Origin: Voacanga thouarsii | Taxonomy: Eukaryota > Streptophyta > Magnoliopsida > Gentianales > Apocynaceae | NCBI GenBank assembly: GCA_026120185.1 | Contig: JANUWF010001053.1 | Location: forward strand, 1,014,501-1,078,500 | DNA: 64,000 nt | Reading direction: 5' to 3' | In this document: positions 36,121 to 49,240 of the stretch, in pieces | How positions within the stretch are numbered: position 1 is the first letter of the stretch | Layout of the letters: every line of letters begins with the position of its first letter | Notes under the pieces: generated by a model | Seen by the model: the letters and a program-made list of their open reading frames with translations, nothing else | What the model was told of the DNA's origin: nothing | Databases searched by the model: none | Translations under genes and position numbers: made by a program

Positions 36121-39100
36121 TGTAATACCCCACCCAAAACCACCTTTGACTATGGGGAAAAGTCATGCACTGCATAGCATTTTGCATTTTATGTGGTAGC
36201 TTAGAATTATTTTATTTGCATGGATGCATGTGAATATTTTCGTTGCTCTTGCATTTGAATTAATTGTTGTGAAATAGTTGTGTTGTTAAAGATTTGGATA
36301 AGGGAGGATTGGTCGAAGATTTGGAAGGATGAGTATTGGGGAGGGGGGGTGGTGAGAACTGATTGTAGAAAAAATTAGTATTGGAGTTGTTTTGGAATAG
36401 CGGGGAGGTTGGTGGTTTCCTTTGGTGACCCGAGTTCGAATCCTACCTTTTGTGAAGTTAGTTTCTCTTCTTGAAAATTCCTTTCCTTAGAGTTTCCATG
36501 TCTTGGCCGAAAAAGATCTAGCAAAACCTAGAGAAATTGTAGTGTCATTCTTCCAAGGAAATAAGTCTCTATATTTATTTCCTAAATTTAAGGACCTTGA
36601 TGTGAATAAAGTTCACTTTTAATTTTCAGCTTTTATTCCTTAGGATTTTCGAAAAAACCCCTAGCTAATAATTAAAATTTCAGCTTGAATTTAGCTAGAT
36701 AGATCTTGCCATGGATAGTTGGAATTAATGAATCATTTTTCTAGTAGGAAACCTTGTTGATTTTAACCGTAGAACCTAAGCTAAAAATCTGGAAAAAATT
36801 TCCAGCAAGTGTCGCCACTTTTTAGAGGAATTTTAGCTCAACTTAAACTCTTCCAAAGCTAGGAAATCTTATCCTAAATCCTTTAGCAAATCAGATTTTT
36901 ATTGCAATCCTAATTCGACTAGGATTTTCTTCCTAAACCTAGCAGAATTTCGGCAGCTTTGTGTTAACACAAGCTGTCCGAAATTCCAGCACCTTTAAGT
37001 ACAATCCAACCCTTCAAACCCTAGCTCAAATCCCCTAAAACATCTTCTTCAGATTATCTCTGCTGTGCAAAACCAGATTTTACTCACACAAATTCCAGAA
37101 TTTTGGCCAGCTAGGAAACCAGAATTTTCGACAGCTTTGTACAGAAAATTTCGGCCAGCCTTGTACTCCTATTCCAACCGAAATTCTACACACAAACACA
37201 CCGAAAAACCCCAGCTGATCAAGCTATTTTTCAGTGCCTAAAACCCTCATTTTTTCTCTGGAAATTTCGACAGAACCACAGCTAAAATAGTTCAGAGATT
37301 CTTCCTCTCCTATTCAGCAATTTCGCACAGCAAAACTACTGTGCGCGCACAGAAATTTCAGCCCTAAAAACCTTCGCAAACTCTTCTTTGTTTGGCCCAA
37401 AATTCTGAACACAATCAGCTCTTCTCTTGAGCAATAGTTCGGCCAGAACAAGCGAGCAAAATTGCAGAATTTTTTCTCCCTTAAACCCTCTCAAAGTCGG
37501 CAGCAAAAAGGCACTCGTGAGCTGCAATTTTCAACCTTGCTGTCCAAGAAACCTAAAGCCATTGGGAGTCTTTCTAAACATCATCATCTAACCCAAAACC
37601 AATCTTCTCTAACTCTAAATCATAGCAGCCGTCTATCCTCTCCATTCTACATAAAAATTCTAGCAAGAACTCCACAGCAAATTTTCGAAAACCTCAAGAA
37701 CAACACCTAGCAAAAACCGATCACCCTCCAAGGTAAGCAAAAACCATCTCAACTTCTTGATTCCTTTCTTCCATCAATTCTCTTCATTTTCTTCTTTGGA
37801 ATCACACCATCTCAAGGCTGATTTCATCTCTTTATGCATTCTCGGTCATAAGGAAGGAAAAAGGAGGCAACTTTTCTCTTCTAATCCAACGAACCCGGGA
37901 CAATCACCATTGGAGCATCGGGATCTTGCTACCCGGTTGTTGTAAGGTACGAAAATACTTACCCCTAATACCAGAATTAAGGTTTAAGGTAGTAGATGAT
38001 GTCTATTACCTTGTTGAATATATGGTCATAGTATATGATCTTAGGGAATTATGAATTGTTATGAAAATAAATGAGTTTGGCACATGTTTGAATTAGTTGA
38101 AGCCCTGATCATGATATTATATGGTTTAGATCAGGAGAATAATTGAGAGAAGTAAGCTGTGAATTTATCTCGTTTATTTGAAGCATATCAGGTAAGTCCT
38201 TCCATAAACTCTTTTGTTAAATGTTGTGATGGCAAGTCTATGTTGTGAAGCTTTGTAAAGCTATTGTTGAACTATGTTTGCTTGGGTTGTAAACATGGAT
38301 ATTTATTCTTTAAACGGTTTTGTCAAACTAACAATTTTATCAACAAAACTATTCTTTTCCTTAAACTTTTAGAAATCTCTTTTAAGGAAAACCACGTTTT
38401 ACAAAGCCAAGGTTTGGAAATATTGTGAATCAGGAATTGACGGATATGTTGGTTGAGTACTCAATAAGGGTAGGCTAATAATACTAGTCTTAGAGGGCTA
38501 GAGTAAGTCTTCTGGCAGAAGGCCACCTCCAGAAGATAAGCTCTGCTTGAAAAGGCGACAGTATTGGTTGGTCAGGCCGGTCCGAGCTAGCATTTGTACC
38601 TGGTAAGGTATTATTTATTTTCCCGGCATGGACACCTGGATGGTTTTGTTGGGTGTAGAGAAGGAAGAGTATCTCACTCGGTGAGCTGTACACTCACCTT
38701 GATCAGAATGCCCAACGTGTGGTAATCTGGTCCGGCTAAGGTGCACAAAGTGTGGTGCCTTGGCCATTTTGTTCTCATGGAGCCCAACGTGTTGTGACAT
38801 GACTGTTTATTTGAGTGGATAATTGTTTTGTGTAAAGTATGATTATGGAAAAACCCACTCTTTGCGAAAGAGAAATTATTTATGACTTGCCAAAATATTT
38901 CTACAAATGTTTTCCACTTTGCATACACGTACAGTTTTAAACACCATGTGCACACACAGGACTTACTGAGATTTATTCTCACACTGTTCTACATCATGTT
39001 TTCAGGAGATAGACTGTGCTGAGTCAGCGAGGCATTGATAGTTGAAGCTTTTCTAATTGTTGTCATCTTTGCTTAGGAGACATTTATTGTTTAAGCTGTT

Positions 39101-39291
39101 GAACGATTAACTATTTTTATTTCGTTTCGCTCCAAGTTGAGCCTGATGTAATAAGAGTATTTTTTTATTTATCTAAATTGAATCTCTTGGAGGTTGCCTT
39201 TGTATTTTATACCTTGTTTTAAAGACCCCTTGTCCTATGGGACGGGGCGACATCCCCGTCCTTTTAGGGTACGTAGTCGTGGGGTGTTACA
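36121..39291 (+). mobile_element. Gypsy (Tekay/Del) solo LTR, TSD TCCTG
   Basis: It starts TGTAATACCCCAC and ends GTGGGGTGTTACA, with identical pentamers TCCTG at 36116-36120 and 39292-39296. Length is 3171 bp. It matches, in opposite orientation, the 3' LTR of the chromovirus at 43647-57860 (3.15 kb), and that places it in the same family. It is non-coding. The terminal 13 bases are imperfect inverted repeats of each other. Confidence 0.92.
36386..36447 (+). other. tRNA-like module in the gypsy LTR
   Basis: Starts GTTGTTTTGGAATAGCGGGG and has a strong B-box-like stretch, CGAGTTCGAATCC. The A box is weak. It lies 266 bp inside the LTR start, the same relative place as the module at 33073. 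The opposite-strand copy is at about 46481-46540. Confidence 0.5.
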
Positions 39292-42200
39292 TCCTGCATA
39301 AAACCTGATTGATGAAACATGTTTATTATGACAAGCTAAATGTAGAGTGCATGGACACTCAATTTTGCAAGGGCAATTGATGATTAACTTCTTACAAATT
39401 TCAGACAAATAATTTATTTGAAAATTAATAAGTAGATTTACTCAATCTCAAAACTCTTTCCAAAACTGATTTTGATAAAGACTTTAGGAACCCTTAATTG
39501 CCATTTTCATGTGGAACAGTGTTTTGTTCATTTTATCCCAAGTGGAAAATGTCGTTGAGTACTCAATAAGCGTAGACTACTAGGGCTAGTCTTTGAGGGG
39601 ATAGGGTAAGTCTCTCAGTAGGTGGCCACCTCTGAGGGGTAAGTTCTTCCCAGATAAGACGTCAGTCCAGTAGGTCGTGCCGGTTCGAGCTAGCAGTGTT
39701 CTTTTTCAGTCAAATGACTGTGTTTTGCCGGAATGGACACCCGGTTGTTGTTTGGGTATAGAGAAGGAGGAGTATCTTACCCAGTAGGCCGATCACCTAC
39801 TTTTGTCAGTCTGCATAAAGTGTGGCATGCTGACCATGCGGTTATGGGGCCCAACGAGTGGTAACCCACGATCATTTCTTTTGAGTGGTTGATTTTATTG
39901 ATTATTTATGGTTGAAAAAGTGAAAACATCACTCTTGCTTTTAACTAATGTTTATTGCTTGCCAGTGATCTCTTATAAAGAATTTTATACTTTGCATTCA
40001 CGAACTGTTTTCTCCCGACACTTAAGCACACACTGACTTACTGAGATTTCTGTCTCACCACCATTTTCACCATGATTTCAGGTTGATCCTGCTGTGGGGA
40101 TGAGTAGCTAGTATTACCTGCTTTGGAAGATTTCTGATAATTTATTTTGTGTAATGTTTTGGGGAGATGAGAGTGGATAAATTTTATTATGGATTTGTTG
40201 TTGGTATTCTTAGATTTATTCTTGGATTTATTTTTAGGATGTAATAAATTTTAAGTTCAAGTATCATTTTTATTCTGCTATTGTATTTGTGTGACCTAGT
40301 TATAAAGACCCCTTGTCCTTTATACGGGGCAATATCCTCGGCCCTGGCGGGCCTAGATAGAGGGGTGTTATATAGGTCATCCAATGAACTTGTTCCATTA
40401 ACAAGTATCATGTGTTAACTTTGAGTATCTCAATACTCACGGATATGAGAACCACCACCTGATCAAATCAGGAAGTCTAACACATGCTAGTCTTAACGCA
40501 TTAATGATGTCCTGTCTCATTAATATTATGACTAGGAATTATTTAAGAACTAACACCATCCAGTGTAGTAGGAATCTCATATCATGAACTCTATCATTAT
40601 TTCTTTAATACAGTGTTGTACTAGGGACTTTATCGAACAGTTATATTACTTAAAAGTAAACAAAAGAAACTGTAAGATAAATAATGCCTTTTATCAAAAT
40701 AAAATGTGTCATATACAATGTACAAGTGATTGTCTCTAGGGCATAACACTAACAATTGTGACCTAGAAGTAATCATTTGTACAATGTATTTTTGCACATT
40801 AAATTAGGTTAAAGCATTCTTTATCTTTCAATTTATTTGATTCATATGTTGATGTATATAAAACTGTTAGATAATGTCCCAAATACAACATTGTGTTAAG
40901 GGATTCATGATAGAAATCGTGATATGAGGGTCGTACTACACTGAACTATATTCTGTTTAAATTATCCCTAATCATAGTATTAACGAGATAGGATATCATT
41001 AATGTGCTAAGGCTAACTCAGGTTATACTTCTTAATTTAATCAACTAGTGGTTCTCATATCTGTAAGTATTGGGATACTCAAAGTTAACATGTGAATGAT
41101 TGTTATTTGAACAAGTATATTGGGTGACTTAACTATGAGATAATTACATGGATAACTACTAGTGCCAGTGATAGAATCTCATTATAGCAAATGTGCGAGT
41201 ATCTTTAAACTTGCAAACTCCAAGGTATTTTGTTTGCTTAGCATTGTACTTTGATTCCAATATCTAGATTCCTTAGAAGATCACCTATAGGATGGACATT
41301 GGGTACAACATGAAATAAATGAAAGTAGTTGAGAGGGTCAATAAAGGATTCACCACTCCTAATAGAAAGAGCGAATGTAGCAAAGGCCATATGTAGGAAT
41401 CATTGCGAAGAAGTCCTTAAATATTTGGGCTAGAATTAATTAATATTCTAGAAGGAGTTTATACTAATTCTATACTCTAAACTGAATGAGATATTGTACG
41501 GTAAAAGGAGTTTATTGCACTGACATTTTGCTATTGAAAGGTTCATGTCAGGCTATATGACTTTCTAGACTTTTAAGTGGTCATGATGTGTTGCTAGATA
41601 CTGCTCATGATCTACTACATATGAATTTATTAATTAAAAAATTAATAAATTTAATCCTAATTATTAAAAGGATTATTAATTCTGCAGTGATAGAATTAAT
41701 TCATAATAGCTACCGTTTGACTAGAAAAACCTAATGGGTCACACACAACAGAGGAATTGGTGCTCAAGATATTATATGATGATATTATTGAGCTATTTTT
41801 TGAGAAGAAATAAGAATGATGGGCTAATTATAATGTGTTATGATTAATTGGACTAGATTGCAATTAATAAAAGTCTTGTGGTTGAAATTATACGGTGGTT
41901 ATAATTTCATAGGCTAGATTACAATTTATAAAATTTGAGCCCGTGATTACAAGGAAAAAAAAAAAGGAAAACTGGATTCTGTATTCATTTCGTAATTATA
42001 TTAGGAAACAAACACAAGAATATACGCATATACGTATATGTAGGTGTTCAGTTTTTTGGGGGTGTGTGTTTTTTCCAGAAAATCATAGAAAGCTTTCCCT
42101 ATCTTCTTCCTCATGAAATTTCTCTAAGACATTTCCAAAAATTGCTAGCACAATTCGATCAGTCTTCTTAAGCAGCAAGCCTCATGTGGATTTCCATTGG

Positions 42201-42433
42201 AGAAATCTCTACACTTTAGATTTGGTGGTTTGGTGGAACGTGAGAGCTTTTCCAGATTCGAAAGCCAGAAATAAGGAAAATTTTTAAATCTTTGTGGTCT
42301 TTTCTTGAGGTAAAAGGCTTATCTTGTCTCTCTATTTTATGCTCTTTAAATCATATTCGAATGATCCATGGCATAGAATTCCTCTTTAATATTCCACAAC
42401 ATAGATCTAATTTGCATGAAGGAATTCTAACAG

Positions 42434-42445
42434 TGGTACCAGAGC
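42434..42445 (+). other. Primer-binding site of the outer copia-type element
   Basis: TGGTACCAGAGC, one base from the standard TGGTATCAGAGC Met-tRNA site, placed two bases after the LTR end ATTCTAACA. It sets the element's orientation as plus. Confidence 0.88.
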
Positions 42446-43079
42446 AAAATCGTTTGTGTTTAAATTATCTATGTTATGTAATAGTTTTATGAATATGCAT
42501 GGGTCTATGGAATTGTTTCATGGATTTTGGGTTCCGAACGAAAAATTATACTCGGTGGTTTTCTGTGTTCAAGATTATTGTAAGTGGTTACAATGATTTT
42601 CTATGAAACCTTTTGCAATAATATTAAAGGTTCTTCTAAGATCCTATTTTTTTTTCAAAAAAAAACTTTTGAATAGACAAAAGAAAAAAAAAACTTAAAG
42701 GTTTAAATGTTCTATTATTGCATGATTTTTGGAATTGCATTTAATAAAGTTTTGAAATCTCTAATTGAACGGAATTGTTTGGTCTATTTGAGAAATTGTT
42801 CTCCGAAACACACAAACTATTTTTCATAATTAGAAGTTAAAGTGTCATAAATCTGATGAAGAAAATGAATAGGAAAATTGATTTTATTTGATTTCATTAT
42901 AAAAAAACCTGCTTTTTCTAGCAAAAACCGTGAGTCTTATTAAGGAACCCGGCTTGAAATAGTTCAAGCCAGTAGAAACAACGAAGAAGCCTTGCATGGC
43001 TATGCACTAGCCAGACAAGGCTGATACATAGCCATACGCGGCTAGAATATAGCCACAGATGGGTTCTTCTGATATATAG

Positions 43080-43140
<61 letters not shown>

Positions 43141-43463
43141 GCTTTGTTTTATGCCTTTTGACCGCTATTTTCCATTTATTTCAAAATGATCCACAGAAAT
43201 ACATTTTTAACCAAAAAAAAAAAAAAAGAGCCCAAAATTCATCCCAAAATTTGATTTTGGGACTAAGTAATTTAATTTTGAAAATAATGATTTTAGAATT
43301 TAATATTTGATGCATATTTGTTTATTTATTTTACATAATATGTTTTAAGCATAATATTCGCATGTTGACTTGGTTATGAACTTAGACCAAATTAATGTGA
43401 TTAATTTAAATTATGTCATGCATTTTATTGCTTTATTTTGAATAAATAGGGCATGCAAGTCCG
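42446..43463 (+). mobile_element. Internal leader of the outer copia-type element
   Basis: Non-coding sequence after the primer site, with a GT microsatellite at 43081-43132. It is interrupted at 43469 by a solo LTR and resumes at 59277. No gag frame was recognised on either side; an ATG near 59414 opens only a few codons. Confidence 0.55.
43081..43132. repeat. (TG)26 microsatellite
   Basis: A near-perfect TG run in the leader of the outer element. The Cys-Val frame across it is an artefact. Confidence 0.96.
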
Positions 43464-43646
43464 GTCTTTGTTAGTGTTATGCCCTATAGAGGCAATCACT
43501 GGTACATTGTATATGACACATTTTATTTTAATAATGGAATTATTTATTTTACAGTATCTTTTGCTTACTTTTGTGTACAATAACTGTTAGACAAAGTCCC
43601 TAGTACAACACTGTGTTAAGGAAATCATAATAAAGATCATGATATA

Positions 43647-46600
43647 TGAAACACCCCACGACTACGTACCCTAAAAGGGTGGGGATGTCGCCCCGTCCCG
43701 TAGGACAATGGGTCCTTAAAACGAGGTATAAAATATAAAGGCAATCTCCAAAAGAATCAACTTCGATAAATGAAGAAATACTCTTATTACATTAGGCTCA
43801 AATTGGAGCAATACGAAATAAAAGAAATATTGTTCAGAAGTATAAACGACAAAAGTCTCCTAGAACAGCATAGGAAAAATAGCAAAAGCCTCTACTGTCA
43901 AAGCCCCGTTGACTCAGCACAATATATCTCCTGAAAACATGATGTAAAACCGTGTGAAAATAAATCTCAGTAAGTCCTGTGTGTGCACATGGTGTTTTGA
44001 ATAGTACGTGTATGTAAAGTGTAAAACATTTGTAGAAATAATTTGGCAAGTCATAAACAATCTCTTTTCGCAAGGAGTGGGTTTTTCTCATTGTCACACT
44101 TTGTACAAAATAAATCCTCCACTCGAATAAACAGTCATGTCACCGCACGTTGGGCTCCATGAGAACAAAATGGCCAAGGCACCACACTTTGTGCACCTTT
44201 TCCGGACCAGATTACCACACATTGGGCATTCTGATCAAGGTGAGTGTACAGTTCACCGGGTGAGATACTCTTCCATCTCTACAACCAACAAAACCATCAG
44301 GGTGTCCATGCCGAGAATATAAATAATACCATACCAGGTACAAATGCTAGCTCAGATTGGCCTGACCAACCAACACTGTCGCGTTTTCAAGCAGAGTTCA
44401 TCTTCTGGAGGTGGCCTTCTGCCAGAAGACTTACGCTAGCCCTCCAAGACTAGTATTGTTAGCCTACCCTTATTAACTACTCAACGAACATATCCGTCAA
44501 TTCCTGATTCTAAATATCTCCACACCTTGGCTTTGTACAACGTGGTTTTTCTCTAAAAGAGTTTTCTAAAAATTTAGGAAAGAATTGTTTTCTTGATAAA
44601 AACATTAGTTTGATAAAACTGTTTAAAGAATAATCATCGACGTTTACAACCCAAATAATCATAGTTCAACAATAGCTTTACAAAGCTTCACAACATAGAC
44701 TTTCCATCACAACATTTAACAAAAGAGTTTATACAAGGACTTACCATCACAACATTTAACAAAAGAGTTTATGCAAGGACTTACCTGATATGCCTCAGAT
44801 AAATGAGATAAAATCACAGCTTGCTTTCCTTAATTATCCTCCTGATCTAAACCATATAATATCATGATCAGTGTCTCAATTAATTCAAACATGCTCTAAT
44901 CTCATTTATTTTCACAACAATTCGCAATCCCCAATTTAAATCCAAGTAAACTATCCAATCCCCAAAGATCATATACCATGACCATATTCTCATCCAACTA
45001 ATAGACATCATTAAACTTTACTTTCGGTATCAAGGGTGGGTATTCCTTTACCTTGCAACAACCGGGTAATGAGGTCTCGATTCTCTTATGGTGATCGTCC
45101 CGAGTTCGCTTGAAAAGAAGAGAAAAGCTACCTCCTTTGCTCCTCTTGACCGAAAATAAAAGAAGAAGATGAAATCAGCCTCTATGTGGCGTGATTTAAG
45201 GGAAGAAGAAGGAGAAAAGAATCATTAGAGAAAACGGTATTAAGAGGTTGAGAGGATTTTTGCTTACCTTAAGGTGTGTTCGATTTTTGCTTAGAATAGT
45301 TCTTGAGTTTTTTGAGAATTTGCAGAGAGAATTTGCTGAAATTTTCGTGTGGTAAGGAGGGAGTGTCGGCTACTATGATTTAGGTTTAGAGAAGTTTGAT
45401 TTAGGGTCAGATGGTGGTGCTAAGAAGGACTCCTAATTGCTTTAGGTTTCTTCGACAGCAAGGGCGAAAATTTGCAGCTTGCTGTACCTTTGATGCTGGC
45501 CGAATTCAAGAGGGATTAAGAGGAGAAAAGTGTTCTGAAATTGCTCCCTAGCCTGGTCAAAATAATGCTCAAGAGAAGGGTTGAGTGTGTTCAGGTTTTT
45601 TTTGCCAAAATAAGAGAGAGTTTGAGTGAGTTTTGGTGACTGAAAATTATGTGCTAGAGTGACAATTTTTGGACAGTTTTGGCTGCTGTTTTTGACGAAA
45701 TTCTAGAGGAGAAAAGTGTGGTTTTTAGGTGCTGGAATTTGGCTTAATCAACAAAGAGTTTTGGTAGGTTTTGGAGTGCAAAGCTATCGAAAATTCTGGG
45801 CATAAGCTGGACAAAAATTCTGGAATTTTTTGTGAAGAAAAATCTGATTTTGTGTTATTACAGTAATCTAATTTGGTGGAGGTTGTTCTAGGTAATTTGA
45901 GCTAGGGTTTGAAGAGTTTGATTGCAATTAGGAGTGCAAGAATTTCGTGTAGCTTGTGCTTGCACAAAGCCGCCAAAATTCAGCTAGGAAAATGGATTCT
46001 AATCCTAGTTGATTTAGGATTGAATAAAATTTGGTTTTATCAAGGATTTGGATAAGATTTCCTCTAATCCTAGAAGATTTTGGATTGAGCTAAAATTTCC
46101 ACCAAGAAGTGGCGGCACTTGCTGGAAATTTTTCCAGATTTTTAGTTAACATTCTAGGGTTAAAATCAACAAGGTTTCCTACTAGGAAAATGACTCATTA
46201 ATTCCAACTATCCATGGCAACATCTATTAAGCTAAAATCAAGCTGAAATTTTAATTATTAGCTAGGGTTTTTTCGAAAATCCTAAGGAATAAAAGCTGAA
46301 AATTAAAAGTGAACTTTATTCACATCAAAGTCCTTGAATTTAGGAAATAAATATAGAGATTTATTTCCTTGGAGTAATGGCACTAAAATTTCTCTAGGTT
46401 TGCTATATCTTTTTCGGCCAAGTCATAGAAACTCTAAGGAAAAGAATCTTCAAGAAGAGAAACTAGGATTCACGAGAGATAGGATTCGAACTCGGGCCAC
46501 CACGGAAAAATCACCATCCTCCCCGCTATTCCAAATCGATTCCAATACTAATTCTTCCAACAAGAAGTTCTTACCACCCCAATACTCATCCTTTCAAATC

Positions 46601-46795
46601 TTCGACCAAACCTCCCTTAACCAAATCTTTAACAACACACTATTTCACCTCAATTAATACAAATGCAAGAGCAACGGAAAAATTCACATGCATCCATGCA
46701 AATAAAATAATTCTAAGCTACCACATAAAATGCAAAATACTATGCAATGCATGACTTTTTCCCATAGTCAAAGGTAGTTTTGGGCAGGGTATTAC
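43647..46795 (-). mobile_element. 3' LTR of a Tekay/Del chromovirus (minus)
   Basis: It matches the solo LTR at 36121-39291 in reverse. Its outer end is TGAAACACCCC at 43647. Its inner end, GGGTATTAC, is split one base before the terminus by the copia element at 46796; the missing A is at 55962, directly followed (minus sense, upstream) by the purine tract AAGGGGGAGGGGA at 55975-55963. That is the normal order polypurine tract then 3' LTR, so this LTR belongs to the integrase-chromodomain gene at 56.0-57.9 kb. Net length is about 3.15 kb. Confidence 0.9.
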
Positions 46796-48555
46796 TGAGA
46801 TAAAATTGCAAGCCAAACATTGCCAAAAAACCAGCCACGTGAACAACAAAAACACAGCACACCTGCATGAAGAAGAAAAAGGGGAAAAAAAAATATTTTC
46901 ATTTACCTCTTCTTGTTGATCTCACACTCGGCTGAATTAGAATATACGGAACAGGGGTAGGCACGCTCGTAGAAGCCTCTGGTGCAATCTCTGCAAGCCT
47001 TCTACTTCGTCTTTGCATGTAGATGAACGCCTAGCTTTCGATCTTCCAGTATATGGCCTGCCTAATCTCGTTTGGTGAACAACTTAGGGGCTAAAGAATA
47101 TTTTCTGGAGAGGGAGAAGAAAAAACGTCTGGTATTTTTTCACAGAGAGGAAGCACTGGAAAAAAAAAAAAAACCACGTTCTTTCTTTTCTCCTGTTTAA
47201 CCTAAATAAAACCCTAGGTTAAACTGGATTGGGCCATTGGAATCTTAGTTTAACCTTTTGGGCTTAATTAATTATTCTAACTAAAACCAAATAATTGTCC
47301 CAATTAATAAATAATTAATTTTTCCAGCCCAGATAAACTAGTCCAATTAATTAAGCCTATATTAGTTTAGTACCAGGTTAATCTTTAATTATTCAAACTA
47401 GGCCAAAGCCCTGAATAATTAATTAACCCACCAAACTAATTTAATTAATTCTCTCTCTCTATGGACCTTTATTTTATTCTAGCCCAATAATTAAATCAGG
47501 CTACTTAAATAAAATAAATTCCATTTAATTTAAGATCAATTCTCTAGCCCATATTTAATTAGGACTCACGGTCTATACTGGGGGACCAAAAGACACACCG
47601 CCTTGGCTACTAAAATGACCAAAATACCCTTGACATAAAAATAGCTGTATTTTGCATTTTAAATATTCCCTAATATCACCATAAGGAAATATTGACCCCA
47701 AGGACAATGCTGAGTTCGCAAAGTCTCCGACCTACAGGTGAAATGACTAAAATACCCCTCTACACATCGCCGTACATTTAGAGAGGAAGAAGTGTACTAA
47801 CACCCCTCTAAATGACATCTACCATCCTTAGGCTTCTAATCTAATGATCCACGACTTCCTGGAGTGTTTCTGCTTTCCAAGGGAGCTACCCTAAAGCAAA
47901 CATCCAAGTTATGTTTTCCAGGGCCCTGGATAATTTAGACCATTCGGACAATCACAAGGAGCGATATAGTGCAGAAACTATCTTATATAAGTATGTCTTA
48001 ACTAACTAGTCACACATACCCAACATGCAAGTATATTGGCTCTACGATAGAACCTCAACTACAGCAAATCAAAGTATATGCTTCCAGCTTCGCCAGACCA
48101 CCAACTCACACTCAAGTCGTAGAGTACTAGTCCACGCTGTAGCGGTAGTAGTCTAGGTTTCTACCATATAGTACTTTGAGAAACCACTACTACAGGTCCT
48201 GTTCTACGTATTCGAAATATGCTTATGTCATGAAGTGAGTGGATTACCCACTGGCTAAAGGTAAGCCATTCCCCATTTGGAATTCATAACATAATAACCT
48301 AAACATGATGAGGTTCCCAGTCTCATCAATAGGTTAAGAACAAATGTTTATGTGTTAAAAAACCCGTGATCCATACCTTACTGTGAAAGACCATCATTCA
48401 CATGGATCACTTATTTAAACACAATGGCCTGTTCTAAACGAAAATCGTGCACAAACAAAAAGTAAATTCACAAACAATTTCTGAAAATAAATTCTTTTAT
48501 TAAAATATTCGATTTTGCATCAGAAACCTAGTCTAAGATGGCATACAATCCAACA
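46796..48555 (-). mobile_element. Copia element, 3' LTR
   Basis: Begins (plus strand) TGAGATAAAATTGCAAGCC and ends GGCATACAATCCAACA. It is almost identical to 54201-55956. The polypurine tract lies just outside it at 48556-48567 (CAAGTGGGAGAT on minus). The outer flank is TSD ATTAC at 46791-46795. Confidence 0.95.
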
Positions 48556-48577
48556 ATCTCCCACTTGCACTCTAAGA

Positions 48578-49240
48578 CTAGGTAAGTCCATAGGTGCCCA
48601 CCCCTATGGCGTCTAAGTGTCTCTTGAAGACTCTCTCAGCCAAAGGCTTGGTGAATGGATCTGCTAGATTGTTATCTGAGGTAATATGCTCCACCACGAC
48701 TTCCCGTCTCTGGATGAAATCCCGGGTCAGGTGGTACTTCCTCTCGATGTGTTTCCCCTTCTTGTGGTTCCGAGGCTCCTTAGATTGCGATACTGCTCTA
48801 GTGTTGTCGCAATACATCACAATCGGCCTGTCCATATGTGGTACGATTCCAAGTTCTGAAAGAAACTTCCGGAGCCAGACTGCTTCCTTGGATGCCCACG
48901 AAGCAGCCACATACTTAGCTTTCATGGTTGAGTCAGCAATACAAGACTGCTTAATACTCCTCCATGAAATTGCTCCTCCAGACAAGGTGAAGACATATCT
49001 ACTAGTGGATTTCCTCTCATCCTTATCTGCCTGGAAGTCTAAATCTGTGTATCCTGTAGGAACCAAATAATCAGCCCTATAAACCAGCATATAATCTCTC
49101 GTTCCCTTGAGGTACTTGAGAATATGTTTTACAGCTTGCCAATGAACCTCCCCTGGGTTTGACTGATATCTGTTAACTAAGCCCACGGCAAAGCAGATAT
49201 CTGGCCTAGTACATTGCATGGCGTACATGAGACTTCCCAC
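48578..49240 (-). pseudogene. Copia RNase H, catalytically altered
   Basis: A 220-residue frame with the classic copia C-terminus: GSLMYAMQCTRPDICFAVGL, LKYLKGTRDYMLVYRADYL, STSRYVFTLSGGAISWRSIK, and NNLADPFTKPLAERVFKRHL at the end. RNase H removes RNA from RNA-DNA hybrids during replication. The usual Ser-Thr-x-Glu-Ala-Glu-Tyr stretch reads STMKAKY, so both Glu residues, including the catalytic one, are Lys. A one-base deletion near 49255 separates this frame from the preceding RT segment. It ends about 22 bp before the 3' LTR, as expected. Confidence 0.93.

Larger units (their letters stand above)
32827..40372 (+). mobile_element. Gypsy (Tekay/Del-like) solo LTR, TSD TAGGT
   Basis: It starts TGTAAAACCCCAG and ends AGGGGTGTTATA, with identical pentamers TAGGT at 32822-32826 and 40373-40377. 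It is split by the related LTR at 36121-39291; net length is about 4.37 kb. Its 3' part (from about 39540: GAGTACTCAATAAG, then GGTGGCCACCTC) is clearly related to that LTR. The same 5' end recurs at 63763. There is no coding sequence. Very long LTRs fit the Tekay/Del lineage. Confidence 0.88.
31477..40754 (-). mobile_element. Solo copia LTR, minus, TSD ATTGT
   Basis: Read on minus it starts TGTTAGTGTTATGCCC (at 40754) and ends GATACCCAACA (at 31477). The flanking pentamers are identical: ATTGT at 31472-31476 and 40755-40759. It is interrupted by a gypsy solo LTR at 32827-40372; without that its length is about 1.73 kb. The 43469-59271 copy has the same ends. No internal region is present. 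Confidence 0.88.
31465..42432 (+). mobile_element. Copia-type 5' LTR split by a nested insertion
   Basis: After removal of the insertion at 31477-40754, the first 12 bases (TATTAGGATTGT, 31465-31476) join GACCTAG.. at 40760 and align with the start of the related LTR, TGTTAGTGTTATGCCCTAG. The LTR ends ATTCTAACA at 42432, immediately before a primer site. It is a diverged relative of the solo LTRs at 31477-40754 and 43469-59271: 41148-41270 shares ACATGGATAACTACTAGTGC and TTTGCTTAGCATTGTACTTT with both. Net length is about 1.68 kb. Its left boundary is inferred from alignment and has no TSD check. Confidence 0.7.

Noticed and set aside
36121..39291. DNA transposon with terminal inverted repeats
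   Set aside because: The ends are inverted repeats, but the 5-bp TSD, TG..CA ends and match to the 3' LTR of a chromovirus show it is a solo LTR.
43080..43310. Cys-Val repeat protein
   Set aside because: Artefact of the TG microsatellite.
48594..49070. 158-residue plus-strand open frame
   Set aside because: Shadow of the copia RNase H frame on the minus strand.
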